A DNA stretch of 64,000 nt from Segetibacter aerophilus (GCF_007991655.1 NZ_BJYT01000017.1:1-64000), one strand, 5' to 3'. Counted from the first letter of the stretch, positions 37,901 through 46,689 are shown. The notes: generated from the sequence alone by a model not told the origin. A program made the numbers and translations.

Positions 37901-38675
37901 AAACAGACATGCCCTGGTCGGAAGGATAAAGAATGGCTTCATACCACTTATCGAGCAACTCTAAATATTCAATAACCCGAACCTGTTGCTGTCCGTTGGC
38001 AGCTTCAAGATAGGCACTATAAAAAGCCGTTTCAAAAAGGGATGGTGCTACTTCCCAAATGCGTTGTCCTATCAATTTTTTAATGTCCCCGCCAATAAAA
38101 GAAGCAGCGCTGGTATTGATGTGAGTACAATTTCCTTCTTTGTCAAAAGCTATAAATCCGGCAGAAATTCGATTAAACACGTCGGCTAATTCATTGGTCT
38201 TTGCAACTACTTTCTGTTCCAGTTGGTCATTTAAATCCCTTAACTGTTCCTCTAATTTTTTTTGTTTAGAGATATCTTTTATCACTGATACAAACTGAGA
38301 TATGTCACCTTCTTTATCTCTGACAATTCCTACTGAGACAAGAGTAGAAAATGCTTCTCCGCTTTTTTTATGTGCAATAATTTCTCCCTTCCAATAGCCT
38401 TTCGAAAAGAGCAGTTCCCTTACTTTTTCAGGAGTTGTGCCAGGATAGAGTGGCTCCGCGATGCTTCGTACCGACTGGCCGATTGCTTCTAGGGCTGACC
38501 ATTCGAAAATTTCTTCTGCAGACCTATTCCAGTTAGTAACGAGAAAATTTCTGTCGGTTACTATAGTGGCATCTGAAATAGTATTAAATAAGACTGAATG
38601 AATGGATGAGCTATTATCCTCTAAAAGACAACAATTAGCAGGCTGTTTTTTTTTATTTTCAGTAACATATGGCAT
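34920..38675 (-). CDS. Cytosolic 8xPAS sensor kinase with HisKA_3 (NarX/DesK class)
   Basis: The protein has 1,251 residues without a membrane helix. Eight PAS/PAC modules are visible from repeated ends such as SVIKDISKQKKL, FFEDVTDKKKG, AMVTDITYLKA, CISRDVTEEKL, GMVQDVTEQKL, GSVSEITAEVN, GVSHDLTEQKE and LLIDRTEQEN. The transmitter is HisKA_3 with phospho-His in NMAREIHDELGQQLTGLKMD. HATPase has NVARHSGAT, LTISDNGSGFD and LGILGMKERVAILNG. HisKA_3 kinases signal to NarL-type regulators, exactly the class encoded 18 bp downstream. Which PAS modules bind cofactors cannot be judged by eye. Confidence 0.92.
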   Translation of the reverse strand: MPYVTENKKKQPANCCLLEDNSSSIHSVLFNTISDATIVTDRNFLVTNWNRSAEEIFEWSALEAIGQSVRSIAEPLYPGTTPEKVRELLFSKGYWKGEIIAHKKSGEAFSTLVSVGIVRDKEGDISQFVSVIKDISKQKKLEEQLRDLNDQLEQKVVAKTNELADVFNRISAGFIAFDKEGNCTHINTSAASFIGGDIKKLIGQRIWEVAPSLFETAFYSAYLEAANGQQQVRVIEYLELLDKWYEAILYPSDQGMSVFFEDVTDKKKGETALAESELRYRTIVETAQEGIWMTDEDLKTTYVNRKMCEMMEYSSEEIIGKTPFSFRNQNDLQDVLDRAQLRKQGKSEKHESQFITKSGRVLYTQVSTNPIFDHEGKFKGSLAMVTDITYLKAAEEEKEFQRRNRDALINSTTDLIWSVSNDYKLIAGNKAFLNSMKGSLGVEPTVGTPLLSSNDVPTHYLNLWKKLYDKALAGLSFKEEINASLETSSPTSWIIVSFNPIFNNDIVEGVACISRDVTEEKLAEQKLKDSEEKYRRAETMGKLGHWELDLSTSILLWSDEVYRIFELQRKQTTPDYNYFIKHVHPEDKEMLQQVHVLSFTGKKSFNLIHRVVLENGSTKYLHEVAEVHNDDKGQPSTLVGMVQDVTEQKLLEEELRLSENNYRVLFEKNPVPLFMVDANTQQFVEVNEAAVKQYEYSYDEFLSMNLWQLRLKDDNSVVQQLLKQHDTETIIVSTARHKKKNGEIIIVKVTSNKIFYKGKHVWLGSVSEITAEVNYARALKEREQQLSLVFNNTISPMWLLKLEDNETFRIEMVNESLSNVLVLSKEEMVGKLVNATLDMKLFSSFAAKTDEAVRSGVIQKYMTARKVKDDQKIFEVAIIPIKDEQQKVVKLLGVSHDLTEQKEAEQQLIQSEEKYKLLFDKSPVPMWIYDVEAMLFLEINPAAIKQYGYSKEEFFTLTLADISVYGNNGFNADINDEDCRNKFIGTAMHRKKNGKIIRVDISVSTIQFENKRAQLALLIDRTEQENIKDNLITTTKELRELASHLQNVREDERTNMAREIHDELGQQLTGLKMDIAWLNRKLIKQDENVIAKIKSSLQLIDGTINTVRKIASELRPSILDDLGLADAIDWHSHEFCKRTAIEVLFFSEVTEMKFAPKVSIALFRIFQEALTNVARHSGATLVQSSLKKKGDDLILTISDNGSGFDLQELNQRKTLGILGMKERVAILNGKYEISSQPDNGTHVSVRIPLSS

Positions 38676-38950
38676 TGCAGAATATTAGATATTGAGGTAA
38701 TGAAATTTAAAAGTAGCACATAATTACAACGGGAAATGATGCGTGTATAAAGCAATATTCAGAGGAGTGATAACGCTAACAGAATTAGGAGTAAGTGTAT
38801 TAGAAAGATTGCCGATATAAGCAAACGCAGGGAAATTTGTGATATCAAAGTGTGTATTTACACAGCGTTGCTTACAAAAACATTTTCAATAGCCATAAAT
38901 CCATCAATTCTGCTTAAATTAATTTTTCAAATGAAAACTGCCATAGAAAA

Positions 38951-40243
38951 ATGAGTATCTCGACACAAACAAAACCGTCTATGCTCGACAAAGTGGGTAT
39001 CCCGAAACCACTTGCCTGGGGCTATTTAGGTATCATGATTTTTATGATGGGTGATGGAGTAGAGCAGGGGTGGTTAAGCCCTTTTTTGCTTGAAAGAGGA
39101 ATGAGTATTCAACAATCAGCTCTTTTATTTACGGTGTACGGAGTCACTATTGCTATTTCATCCTGGTTTTCCGGAGTGCTTGCTGAAGGTTTTGGACCGA
39201 GGAAAACGATGTTGACAGGACTGGTACTTTACATCCTGGGTACTTGTGGTTTTGTTGGTTACGGTCTAAACGGGCAGAATTACGGAATCATGCTTATCAC
39301 TTATGCCGTCCGTGGATTTGGTTATCCTTTGTTTGCATATTCTTTTTTGGTTTGGATTACTTACAGAAGTCCGCAAGAAAAGTTAGGCCGTGCAGTTGGT
39401 TGGTTTTGGTTTGTATTTACTGGTGGTTTAAATGTTTTTGGGGCATATTATTCCAGTTGGGCAATTCAGCATCTGGGTTATCTAAATACGCTTTGGAGTT
39501 CAATCTTCTGGGTGTGCGTCGGGGCGCTGTTTACCCTCGTCTTAAACAAGGATAAGTTTGCACCTCAAAATAAAGGCAAGACCAGTAGCAAGGCCGCAGA
39601 GTTAGTAAAAGGTTTGACGATTGTAAAGGAAGAACCAAAAGTTTTATTAGGCGGTATTGTTCGTATTATCAATACAACTGCACAATTTGCTTTCCCGGTT
39701 TTTTTGCCAACTTATATGTCTCAGTTTGGCTTCTCAACTACAACCTGGCTTACTATCTGGGGCACTATTTTTACCAGTAATATTCTTTTCAATTTAATTT
39801 TCGGTTTTGTGGGTGATCGGATGGGTTGGCGCAATACAGTAATGTGGTTTGGGGGAGTAGGCTGTGCATTGACGACACTTTTGTTTTTCTATTCGCCTCA
39901 ATTTTCCAACGCTAATTATTGGGTGGTTTTGTTGTGCGGAGTAGTATGGGGCGCATGCCTGGCAGGTTATGTTCCACTTAGTGCACTCGTTCCCTCGCTT
40001 GTAAAAAAAGATAAGGGTGCTGCAATGGCAATTCTAAATCTTGGTGCTGGTCTGCCTGTGTTTGTAGGGCCGGCGATCGTTGGTCTTTTTATAGGATCTT
40101 TAGGTAGCGAAGGGGTCATCTGGATCCTTGCGATTATGTATCTTATCAGTGCCATTTTAACCAGGTTTATTACCCTTCCTGATAATGCAAGAACTACAAA
40201 TCATATGAACACAGAGGTAGTCATGAAACCTGTTGCAGGATGA
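38951..40243 (+). CDS. MFS permease of the polyol (RbtT/DalT/CsbX) subfamily
   Basis: This 430-residue inner-membrane protein has about 12 transmembrane helices. The opening LAWGYLGIMIFMMGDGVEQG followed by WLSPFLLERG is diagnostic of the polyol permease subfamily that takes up ribitol, D-arabitol and similar compounds by proton symport. The MFS loop motif FGPRKT follows helix 2 and GDRMGWRN lies in the second half. It is the first gene of a catabolic cluster; 256 bp containing a dispersed repeat separate it from the dehydrogenase, so the latter may have a second promoter. The substrate is inferred only to class level. Confidence 0.88.
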   Translation: MSISTQTKPSMLDKVGIPKPLAWGYLGIMIFMMGDGVEQGWLSPFLLERGMSIQQSALLFTVYGVTIAISSWFSGVLAEGFGPRKTMLTGLVLYILGTCGFVGYGLNGQNYGIMLITYAVRGFGYPLFAYSFLVWITYRSPQEKLGRAVGWFWFVFTGGLNVFGAYYSSWAIQHLGYLNTLWSSIFWVCVGALFTLVLNKDKFAPQNKGKTSSKAAELVKGLTIVKEEPKVLLGGIVRIINTTAQFAFPVFLPTYMSQFGFSTTTWLTIWGTIFTSNILFNLIFGFVGDRMGWRNTVMWFGGVGCALTTLLFFYSPQFSNANYWVVLLCGVVWGACLAGYVPLSALVPSLVKKDKGAAMAILNLGAGLPVFVGPAIVGLFIGSLGSEGVIWILAIMYLISAILTRFITLPDNARTTNHMNTEVVMKPVAG

Positions 40244-40332
40244 GGATAAACAAGAGACAACCTTGAATATAAAGGAAGTCTCTAGTACAGGTCTCCAAGT
40301 ATTGTAGGTGTTATGTTATAAAACGAGCCGAG

Positions 40333-40370
40333 GTTTTTCATGGCATCACCGTTGTGTCACTCACTTGTAC
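40333..40370 (+). repeat. Dispersed intergenic repeat, copy B
   Basis: GTTTTTCATGGCATCACCGT continuing TGTGTCACTCACTTGTAC matches copy A at 9345-9381 with one substitution and a one-base difference in length. It lies in the gap between the permease and dehydrogenase genes. Confidence 0.6.
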
Positions 40371-40498
40371 TTTAAGATATCGTTTCAACTTTTCTGCTGT
40401 CATAACCAGTAAACAACTAGAACGTACTTTGGGTGTTTGTAACATTGGCTGCCTGTCTGCATTCAAAACTAGAATAACTAAATTTTGAAGAATTAACT

Positions 40499-41509
40499 AT
40501 GAAAATATTGATCACGGCGCCATACCTCGAAGCGGCGCAAATTGAGTTGAAAGCAAACATCGGAGAAACTATTTACAAGCCTTGGAAATTAAACGGCCGG
40601 GCATATAACGAAGACGAGTTAATCCAACTACTACAAGAAACAAAAGCAGAAGCTTTAATCACTGAGCACGATGAGGTAACAGAAAAAGTAATTGCTTCAT
40701 ATCCTGCTCTTAAGTTTATCGGAGTGTGCCGCGGTACTCCCTCTAACGTCGCAATTAAAAAAGCTACTGAAGTAAGTATCCCTGTTTTCTTTACGCCCGC
40801 CCGTAATGCGCAGGCTGTCGCAGAAATGTTTGTGGCAAACGTAATAACTTTTATGCGTTATACGCTTCCTGCAATTGCCTGGTTAAAAGGTGGAAACTGG
40901 GGCGAAGGAGCTCACACTTCCTACTTGCAATTTAAAGGAAATGAGCTGGCTGGAAAAACAATTGGAATGGTTGGCTTTGGCGCAGTAGGGCAACGAATTG
41001 CAAATATGGTAAAAGGTTTTCCCTGTCACATCCAATACTACGATCCTTATATTCAAGACGTAGATCCTCATTATAGAAAAACAACAATTGAAGATGTTTT
41101 TGAAACAAGTGATATCGTTTCCATCCACCTACCTGTCAACAACGACACAAAGGGAATGATTAATAGAAACTCTCTGGCTTTAATGAAAAAAGATGCAATT
41201 TTTGTTAATACCGCAAGGGCAGTAGTTGTAAACAACGACGATTTATTACAAGCTTTAGAAACTAAGCAAATACGTGGCGCCATACTTGACGTTTTCGATC
41301 ATGAACCTCCGGGTGGAACAGATCTTAAATTGATTAACCTTCCAAACGTTCTTGCCACCCCTCACATCGCTGGCGCCACATTCGAGGTGGAGGACCACCA
41401 TGCTGAAATAATGAACGAGGCTTTGATGGAATGGTTTGTAAATGGAAAATCATCGACAAGGTTATTATTCAATAAAGAAATCCTGACAACTAAGACGACA
41501 TTATCATGA
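40499..41509 (+). CDS. D-isomer-specific 2-hydroxyacid dehydrogenase
   Basis: This 336-residue NAD-dependent enzyme has the Rossmann motif MVGFGAVGQRIANMVKGF (about 157-174). The three catalytic residues are in context: Arg in NTARAVVVNNDDL, Glu in DVFDHEPP and His in ATPHIAGAT. It resembles phosphoglycerate dehydrogenase without the C-terminal ACT domain. The ATGA overlap with the following kinase shows translational coupling. In this cluster it probably oxidises or reduces a sugar-acid intermediate; the exact substrate is unknown. Confidence 0.87.
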   Translation: MKILITAPYLEAAQIELKANIGETIYKPWKLNGRAYNEDELIQLLQETKAEALITEHDEVTEKVIASYPALKFIGVCRGTPSNVAIKKATEVSIPVFFTPARNAQAVAEMFVANVITFMRYTLPAIAWLKGGNWGEGAHTSYLQFKGNELAGKTIGMVGFGAVGQRIANMVKGFPCHIQYYDPYIQDVDPHYRKTTIEDVFETSDIVSIHLPVNNDTKGMINRNSLALMKKDAIFVNTARAVVVNNDDLLQALETKQIRGAILDVFDHEPPGGTDLKLINLPNVLATPHIAGATFEVEDHHAEIMNEALMEWFVNGKSSTRLLFNKEILTTKTTLS

Positions 41510-42966
41510 CAGCAGAAACTGGTTATTTAATCATAGACATTGGCACTGGTAATGTACGTGTTGCTATTACCAATCAAACTAGTCAGGTATTGCACCTGGA
41601 GCGTGACAATGTGCGGTATGTGAAAGATGAGTTGTACCCCGACGCAGTGTATTTTGAGCCTAATGAACTTTGGGGACAGATCATGATGATGGCGGAAAAA
41701 GCAGTAAGTATGATGCCTCATGTAAATATTCGGGCTATTACGGCTTCGAGTCAAAGAGAAGGAATTGTCTTACTTGATGACGAAGGGAAATCTTTGATAG
41801 GCCTTTCTAACCACGACCACAGGGGTCGCGAGTGGGAAGACATGATTGATGATAAGCACTACGTTTATTCCTTAACCGGCAGGTATCCAACTTCTCTTTT
41901 TTCAGCTTTGAAGGTTATTGGCATAAAAAACCGTCGTCCCGAAATTTACAGCCGTTTTGCAAAAATGTTAAGCATCAGCGACTGGGCTCAATACCAGTTG
42001 TGTGGGATAGAAAGCTACGAGCATTCACAGGCGTCAGAAACAATATTGTATGACGTTGAAAGGAAATGTTGGTCAAAAGAGCTGTGTGATATTTTCGGCA
42101 TCAACATGAAGGTTCTACCAGAACTAAGGAACTCAGGAACCATATTAGGTAAAGTGTCACCAGCATATGCAGAAAGATTGAAACTTAATACTGATACTGT
42201 AGTGATTGTTGGAGGGGCAGATACCCAGTTGGCTATTAAAAGCACCAAACCTTCAGTTGGCGATATTGTAATCGTTTCAGGCACAACTACGCCAATAGTA
42301 AAAATCGTAAACGACTACGTAACAGACATCCATCAACGTACCTGGACTAACCGCCACATTAATGCTGACAACTTTATTTTAGAAGCGAATGCAGGAGTGA
42401 CGGGGTTAAACTATCAACGATTAAAAGAGATATTTTATCCAAACGAAAATTATGACGTTATTGAAAAAGAGTTGGCAAAAAGCCCAAACTGTCACTGTGT
42501 TGCTTCGTTAGGATCTTTAGTGGCAGAAGAAAAGTCACCTATTATACAAGGGGGATTTGTATTTAGTACGCCGGTCTCTCACGAATTGAGTAGAGCAAGT
42601 TTTGTTCGTGCAACGCTGTGGGATATCGCTTGTTCCATTAAAGAGAATTATGAAATCCTTTGTAGTGTTTCAAGTAGTATTCCCGGCTTTATATGGGCTT
42701 GTGGGGGCGGCTTTCAAAGCAAAGTTTTAGGACAATACATTGCCAACTTAACGAGAACAAAGGTATTGATCCGCGAGGGTTATCAGCAAGCGTCAGTAGT
42801 TGGTGCATCTCTTGTTTGTAATGAAGCGCTTGGAATAAAGACAGAACAGGAAACTGCCATAGAAGAACTACAACCGCAGGTTGACAAAAACGAACATGCA
42901 TTATACAACCAGTGGAAAGATGTGCGAAGTAGTTTCCGGCAAAACGTAATGGAGGAAATGATATGA
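41506..42966 (+). CDS. FGGY carbohydrate kinase, LsrK-like
   Basis: In this 486-residue kinase the phosphate-1 motif is IIDIGTGNVRVAITN (about 9-23), with adenosine and phosphate-2 segments VSGTTTPIVKIV and WACGGGFQSKVLGQYI. ASSQREGIVLLDDEGKSLIG, MLSISDWAQYQLCG and VIVGGADTQLAI place it nearer to AI-2 kinase LsrK than to xylulokinase. No other lsr genes are present (no LsrACDB, LsrF, LsrG or LsrR), and the neighbouring permease is of the polyol class. A role on a ketose or polyol derivative is therefore likelier than quorum-signal uptake. It overlaps both neighbours by 4 bp. Confidence 0.82.
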   Translation: MTAETGYLIIDIGTGNVRVAITNQTSQVLHLERDNVRYVKDELYPDAVYFEPNELWGQIMMMAEKAVSMMPHVNIRAITASSQREGIVLLDDEGKSLIGLSNHDHRGREWEDMIDDKHYVYSLTGRYPTSLFSALKVIGIKNRRPEIYSRFAKMLSISDWAQYQLCGIESYEHSQASETILYDVERKCWSKELCDIFGINMKVLPELRNSGTILGKVSPAYAERLKLNTDTVVIVGGADTQLAIKSTKPSVGDIVIVSGTTTPIVKIVNDYVTDIHQRTWTNRHINADNFILEANAGVTGLNYQRLKEIFYPNENYDVIEKELAKSPNCHCVASLGSLVAEEKSPIIQGGFVFSTPVSHELSRASFVRATLWDIACSIKENYEILCSVSSSIPGFIWACGGGFQSKVLGQYIANLTRTKVLIREGYQQASVVGASLVCNEALGIKTEQETAIEELQPQVDKNEHALYNQWKDVRSSFRQNVMEEMI

Positions 42967-44420
42967 CAGCGCCTTTCTTCCTCGGCGTTGATATAGGTAC
43001 CCAAGGTGCCAGGGTAGTTTTGATCGATTCAAAGGGAAATCAAATAGGAAGTGAAGAAGAAGATTTTGCGTTGAGTGATGAATCAAGGGAAGAACAATCT
43101 CCTGCTGAATGGTGGCAGGCATTGCTGCGGTCACTTAAACGACTAGTCGATAAGGCAAGGTTGGTAGTTGATGTTGATTATATAAAGGCTATTGCAGTCA
43201 CGTCAACTTCAGGAACGGTAATACCGATCGCTGTAAATAATGAGCCTCTTCATAATGCCATAATGTATAGCGATAAACGCTCTGCAGAAGAAGGCAAGCT
43301 ATGTAGGGAAGCAGCTTTACGACATAACAATACTGGCTACACAGGCTTTAATAGTTCGAGCGGGCTATCTAAAATTGTCTGGTATTTACGCCATTTTCCA
43401 ACACAAGTTGAAAAGATCAGGAGGTGGGTTCATGCATCTGATTTTATAACCGGCAAATTAAGTGGTAACTGGGGAGTAACGGATTATACCAATGCGTTGA
43501 AATCAGGCTACGACTTGATTAATCTTTGTTGGCCGGAGTACCTGTCCACAGAATTACAAATTAAAAAAGAGTGGCTGCCAAACGTTGTTGCTTCGGGAAC
43601 AGCTGTGGGTACTTTAAATAAGGACGTTGCCTTGGAAATTGGGCTAAAAAATACAATTCAAATTGTTGCGGGAATGACTGATGGTTGCGCCTCACAAATC
43701 GCATCAGGCGCTGTTAACTTAGGTGATTGGAACACGACAATCGGAACGACATTAGTGGTGAAAGGTGTAACCAAAAATGCTATCACAGATCCCGAAGAAA
43801 CTCTTTACAACCATCTCCATCCTGAAGGATTTTGGATGCCGGGAGGCGCTAGTAATATCGGGGCAGATTGGATTACTAGAGATTTTAAAGAAGATCTGGA
43901 TTTACTCAATGAACAGGCGCAGCTGCTAATTCCTACCGGTAAGATTGCTTATCCATTGAGACAAGCCGGAGAACGTTTTCCTTTTGTTGCCCCACATGCA
44001 CGGGGTTTTCAGGAAAAAGGATTGACTAGGGAAGAAGCATTTGCTGCAAACATGGAAGGAGTTGCCTATGTAGAACGGTATGCATACCAAATGATTGAGA
44101 AACTGAGTGGCGAAAAAGTAAAAGTTATCTATACAGCAGGCGGCGCGAGCAATAGTAGCGTATGGCTCAAGATCAGAAGCAATGTATTGAATTTGCCGAT
44201 TTACAAAATGAAGTATGTCACGGGTGCTTTTGGTGCGGCAATACTTGCAGCATCAAAAACTCATTTTTCAAATATCATTGAAGCAACGCAGGCATTGACA
44301 CAAATAGAAAAGGAAGTAATGCCTGAAAAAATACTCGTAGAAAAGTACCAAACTATCTACTATAGTTTTTTGCAGGCATTAAAGGAAAAGGGTTACATAA
44401 AAAACGAGGTAAATGCTTAG
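42963..44420 (+). CDS. FGGY carbohydrate kinase, xylulokinase-like
   Basis: The kinase has 485 residues with phosphate-1 motif FLGVDIGTQGARVVLID (about 5-21). VTSTSGTVIPI and WVHASDFITGKLSGNWGVTD carry the substrate-side Asp, and GMTDGCASQIASGAVNLGDW and TAGGASNSSVWLKIRSN complete the fold. It is distinct from the preceding kinase, and the two overlap by ATGA. Having two FGGY kinases in one transcript suggests two phosphorylation steps or two substrates imported by the same permease. The next gene overlaps its end by 8 bp. Confidence 0.85.
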   Translation: MTAPFFLGVDIGTQGARVVLIDSKGNQIGSEEEDFALSDESREEQSPAEWWQALLRSLKRLVDKARLVVDVDYIKAIAVTSTSGTVIPIAVNNEPLHNAIMYSDKRSAEEGKLCREAALRHNNTGYTGFNSSSGLSKIVWYLRHFPTQVEKIRRWVHASDFITGKLSGNWGVTDYTNALKSGYDLINLCWPEYLSTELQIKKEWLPNVVASGTAVGTLNKDVALEIGLKNTIQIVAGMTDGCASQIASGAVNLGDWNTTIGTTLVVKGVTKNAITDPEETLYNHLHPEGFWMPGGASNIGADWITRDFKEDLDLLNEQAQLLIPTGKIAYPLRQAGERFPFVAPHARGFQEKGLTREEAFAANMEGVAYVERYAYQMIEKLSGEKVKVIYTAGGASNSSVWLKIRSNVLNLPIYKMKYVTGAFGAAILAASKTHFSNIIEATQALTQIEKEVMPEKILVEKYQTIYYSFLQALKEKGYIKNEVNA

Positions 44421-45012
44421 AGTTTATTTAATAAGGCACGGGCAAACAGAATGGAACGCGGACGGAAACAGGTATTGTGGACGAACAGATCTTCCATTAA
44501 CAGAAAAAGGAGTTCGGCAAGCAGAGACAGTATGTGAGCAATTGAAAGCACTGTCTTTCGACGCCTTATATTCGTCCCCACTACAACGCGCCTACAGAAC
44601 TGCGCAAATAGCAAGTGGTCGTGAAGATGTAATTAAAGACGAACGGTTGATTGAAGTAGACTTTGGTAAATGGGAGGGAAAACCAAAAGAACAATTCATC
44701 CAGGAAGATGAAGAGCTTTGGAACAGTTGGACAACAAATCCTGCAATTACCAAAGCTGGTGGCACTGGTGAAACTGCCGCACGAGTGATTGAGCGTGTTG
44801 ATGACTTCTTTAAAATGTTACAACATAAACACCCTTCCGGGAATATTTTGGTGGTTGCCCATAATGGAATAAACAGGTTTTACCTGGCTTACAAATTAGG
44901 GATGAATTTAAAGGACTACCGAAAACTGGTTCAGGAAAATTCGACGGTCAGCATGTTCGAACTTGACGAAGCCGGAGAACTCACGCTTGTTCATCTTAAT
45001 AGTAAGCTATAG
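44413..45012 (+). CDS. Histidine phosphatase (phosphoglycerate mutase-like superfamily)
   Basis: This 199-residue protein carries the catalytic motif LIRHGQTEWNADGNRYCGRT (residues 5-24), the second Arg in SSPLQRAYRTAQIA, the proton-donor region ERLIEVDFGKWEG and the second His in VVAHNGINRFYL. The sequence is of the CobC/PhoE-like phosphatase type. Its 8-bp overlap with the preceding kinase makes it the last gene of the catabolic operon, where it may dephosphorylate an intermediate. Which phosphate it removes is not evident. Confidence 0.87.
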   Translation: MLRVYLIRHGQTEWNADGNRYCGRTDLPLTEKGVRQAETVCEQLKALSFDALYSSPLQRAYRTAQIASGREDVIKDERLIEVDFGKWEGKPKEQFIQEDEELWNSWTTNPAITKAGGTGETAARVIERVDDFFKMLQHKHPSGNILVVAHNGINRFYLAYKLGMNLKDYRKLVQENSTVSMFELDEAGELTLVHLNSKL

Positions 45013-45187
45013 TTGAAAGATTTAGAGCAAGTTGTACGACGATATATAATTGCGAAGTAAAGATTCAAAGTAGTCTATGGCTTGACGATATCTATATTAT
45101 TCAGCTTCTCGAAGAATTAGCAGTGTGACTATAGTCTTTTGTTCCCAACTTCTTCGAGCATTTTATTAAAAACACGGTTAGTCTTTA

Positions 45188-45712
45188 CTATCTATACCTT
45201 ATTGGTAGCATGTCCATTTTAAGTAATAACAATAATAATAGCATCGATACAGTTCCTATAGCTGCAACTACGTTAACGAGTTTTTGTGCTTTAGCACTAT
45301 TACCGAAAGCACTTGAAATAGCTTTAAACAACAATAATCCAATTACTCCGCCTAAAGTATTTGTTATGACATCTGTAACATCGAAGGCGCCAATTCTCAA
45401 AATAAATTGAAGTCCTTCAATTAGTAAACTGATTAAGAAAAGTAGGAGAAGGTTTTTGCGGAACGTCCAACCCTTAAATAGAATTGCTACATATATGCCA
45501 AGGGGCACGAAAATTAAGACATTCAAAATGTTTTCACTAGTTAGAATTGAAGGCCCATTAAAGGGTATCAAGTTTGCCCTACGATCGGTCATATAAGAAA
45601 AATGTACTCCTAACTTTAATAGTAAAATCCAGCATAGGGCAACCAGGTAAATTGCAAATAATACCCTTGTTAATTTGTTTGTTACAGTACTATTTTTCGT
45701 TTGATCCCGCAT
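45188..45712 (-). CDS. VanZ-like membrane protein
   Basis: The 174-residue protein has about four to five transmembrane helices and the VanZ pattern RRANLIPFNGPSI, ENILNVLIFVPLGIYVAIL, LIEGLQFILRIGAFDVTDVI and NTLGGVIGLLLF. The family is named for teicoplanin resistance, but most members, including short ones like this, have no proven function. It is a single gene convergent with the catabolic operon; the ATG at 45712 is well placed. Confidence 0.85.
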   Translation of the reverse strand: MRDQTKNSTVTNKLTRVLFAIYLVALCWILLLKLGVHFSYMTDRRANLIPFNGPSILTSENILNVLIFVPLGIYVAILFKGWTFRKNLLLLFLISLLIEGLQFILRIGAFDVTDVITNTLGGVIGLLLFKAISSAFGNSAKAQKLVNVVAAIGTVSMLLLLLLLKMDMLPIRYR

Positions 45713-45930
45713 TTTTTTGGCAATTTATACTATTGATGTTATTGGTCCCGTTTGCTTTATGTAAAGACATTTGGTATACAAGATGTTTAGAAGTGCCTTC
45801 TATAATCGAGGTGACATCGGAAACATTCGTAACCATCTTAGAGCGACCACTTTTGTAAACTTTCCAGAGCGAAAGACCTTCATAGACTTTAACTAAATCA
45901 AGTCAAAAAAGACTTAAACTAACCAGCACG

Positions 45931-46500
45931 TTAAGGGTTACATAAGCCGATCGTTCTTGCCTCGCTACATAAAAGGCCGTAATGAACGGAGTTGCGAAAT
46001 TCTCCGTTGAAGTAAAAATCCTCTTTGAAGAAACCTTCCTGTGCAAAGCCTGCCGTAACCAGCAAGTTGCCCGACGCTACGTTATCTGCGTCAATTATAG
46101 CTTCTACACTATGCAGGTTCAAATGATCAAAACCATATTTCAACACACACTTTAGCGCTTCAAGCATTATGCCTTGCCGATGCCACGCTCTTGAAAGGGA
46201 ATAGCCTACTTCAGCCCTAAAGTGTTGTGGTTTCATGTTTACATAGCCAATCATACCTATCACTTTGCCGGTAGATTTTGCGGTGATGCCCCAGTTTATC
46301 TTTTCACCTTTCTCTATAAATTCATTTACCATTTGTATAACCGCGGCTGCATCTTCAACCGTTATAGCCAAAGGACGTGGAATGTATTGCATAACCTGCG
46401 GGTCGGATCGCATCACGAAAACGTCCTCGGCATCCTCATTGCTCAGTTGTCGTAGCAAAAGTCGCTCGGTCTCCAAGACGGGAAATGGTGTAAATGTCAT
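45931..46500 (-). CDS. GNAT N-acetyltransferase, RimJ/RimL-like
   Basis: The 189-residue protein opens with the typical FPVLETERLLLRQLSNEDAE and has the acetyl-CoA-binding strand/loop VGYSLSRAWHRQGIMLEALK and the late motif LHSVEAIIDADNVASGNLL, followed by AGFAQEG. Related enzymes acetylate ribosomal proteins or small substrates; the substrate is unknown. It is monocistronic and divergent from the cysteine desulfurase. Confidence 0.87.
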   Translation of the reverse strand: MTFTPFPVLETERLLLRQLSNEDAEDVFVMRSDPQVMQYIPRPLAITVEDAAAVIQMVNEFIEKGEKINWGITAKSTGKVIGMIGYVNMKPQHFRAEVGYSLSRAWHRQGIMLEALKCVLKYGFDHLNLHSVEAIIDADNVASGNLLVTAGFAQEGFFKEDFYFNGEFRNSVHYGLLCSEARTIGLCNP

Positions 46501-46663
46501 GTTGCTAAGATAACATTTTACTTAGCACTTACTTTCTGCATCAAACAGTACTTCGTTCGTCTACGTTACAGCTTTGAATGATTTGCGGATTGTTTTAATA
46601 ACCGCTTTGAACATTTCTACAACCTTTTTCTAAATAAAATTTTTTTAATAAAAATTCCCATTT

Positions 46664-46689
46664 TACTTTTGTCTACCAATCTAGTAGAC
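46664..46689 (+). promoter_or_regulatory. Promoter -7 box overlapping a palindromic operator
   Basis: TACTTTTG (46664-46671) matches the Bacteroidota -7 consensus TAnnTTTG. It runs directly into the inverted repeat GTCTAC-CAATCTA-GTAGAC (46671-46689), 30 bp before the cysteine desulfurase start. A palindrome over the transcription start suits a repressor. A Rrf2-type (IscR/CymR) regulator is a reasonable guess for a desulfurase gene, but that is inference. Confidence 0.5.

Noticed and set aside
41506-42966. An autoinducer-2 uptake system, suggested by the LsrK-like kinase
   Set aside because: No Lsr transporter, LsrF, LsrG or LsrR is present and the permease is of the polyol subfamily, so AI-2 processing is not supported.
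45103-45160. Inverted repeat CTCGAAGAA ... TTCTTCGAG after the histidine phosphatase
   Set aside because: The loop of about 40 bases is long and no T-run follows; too weak to call a terminator.
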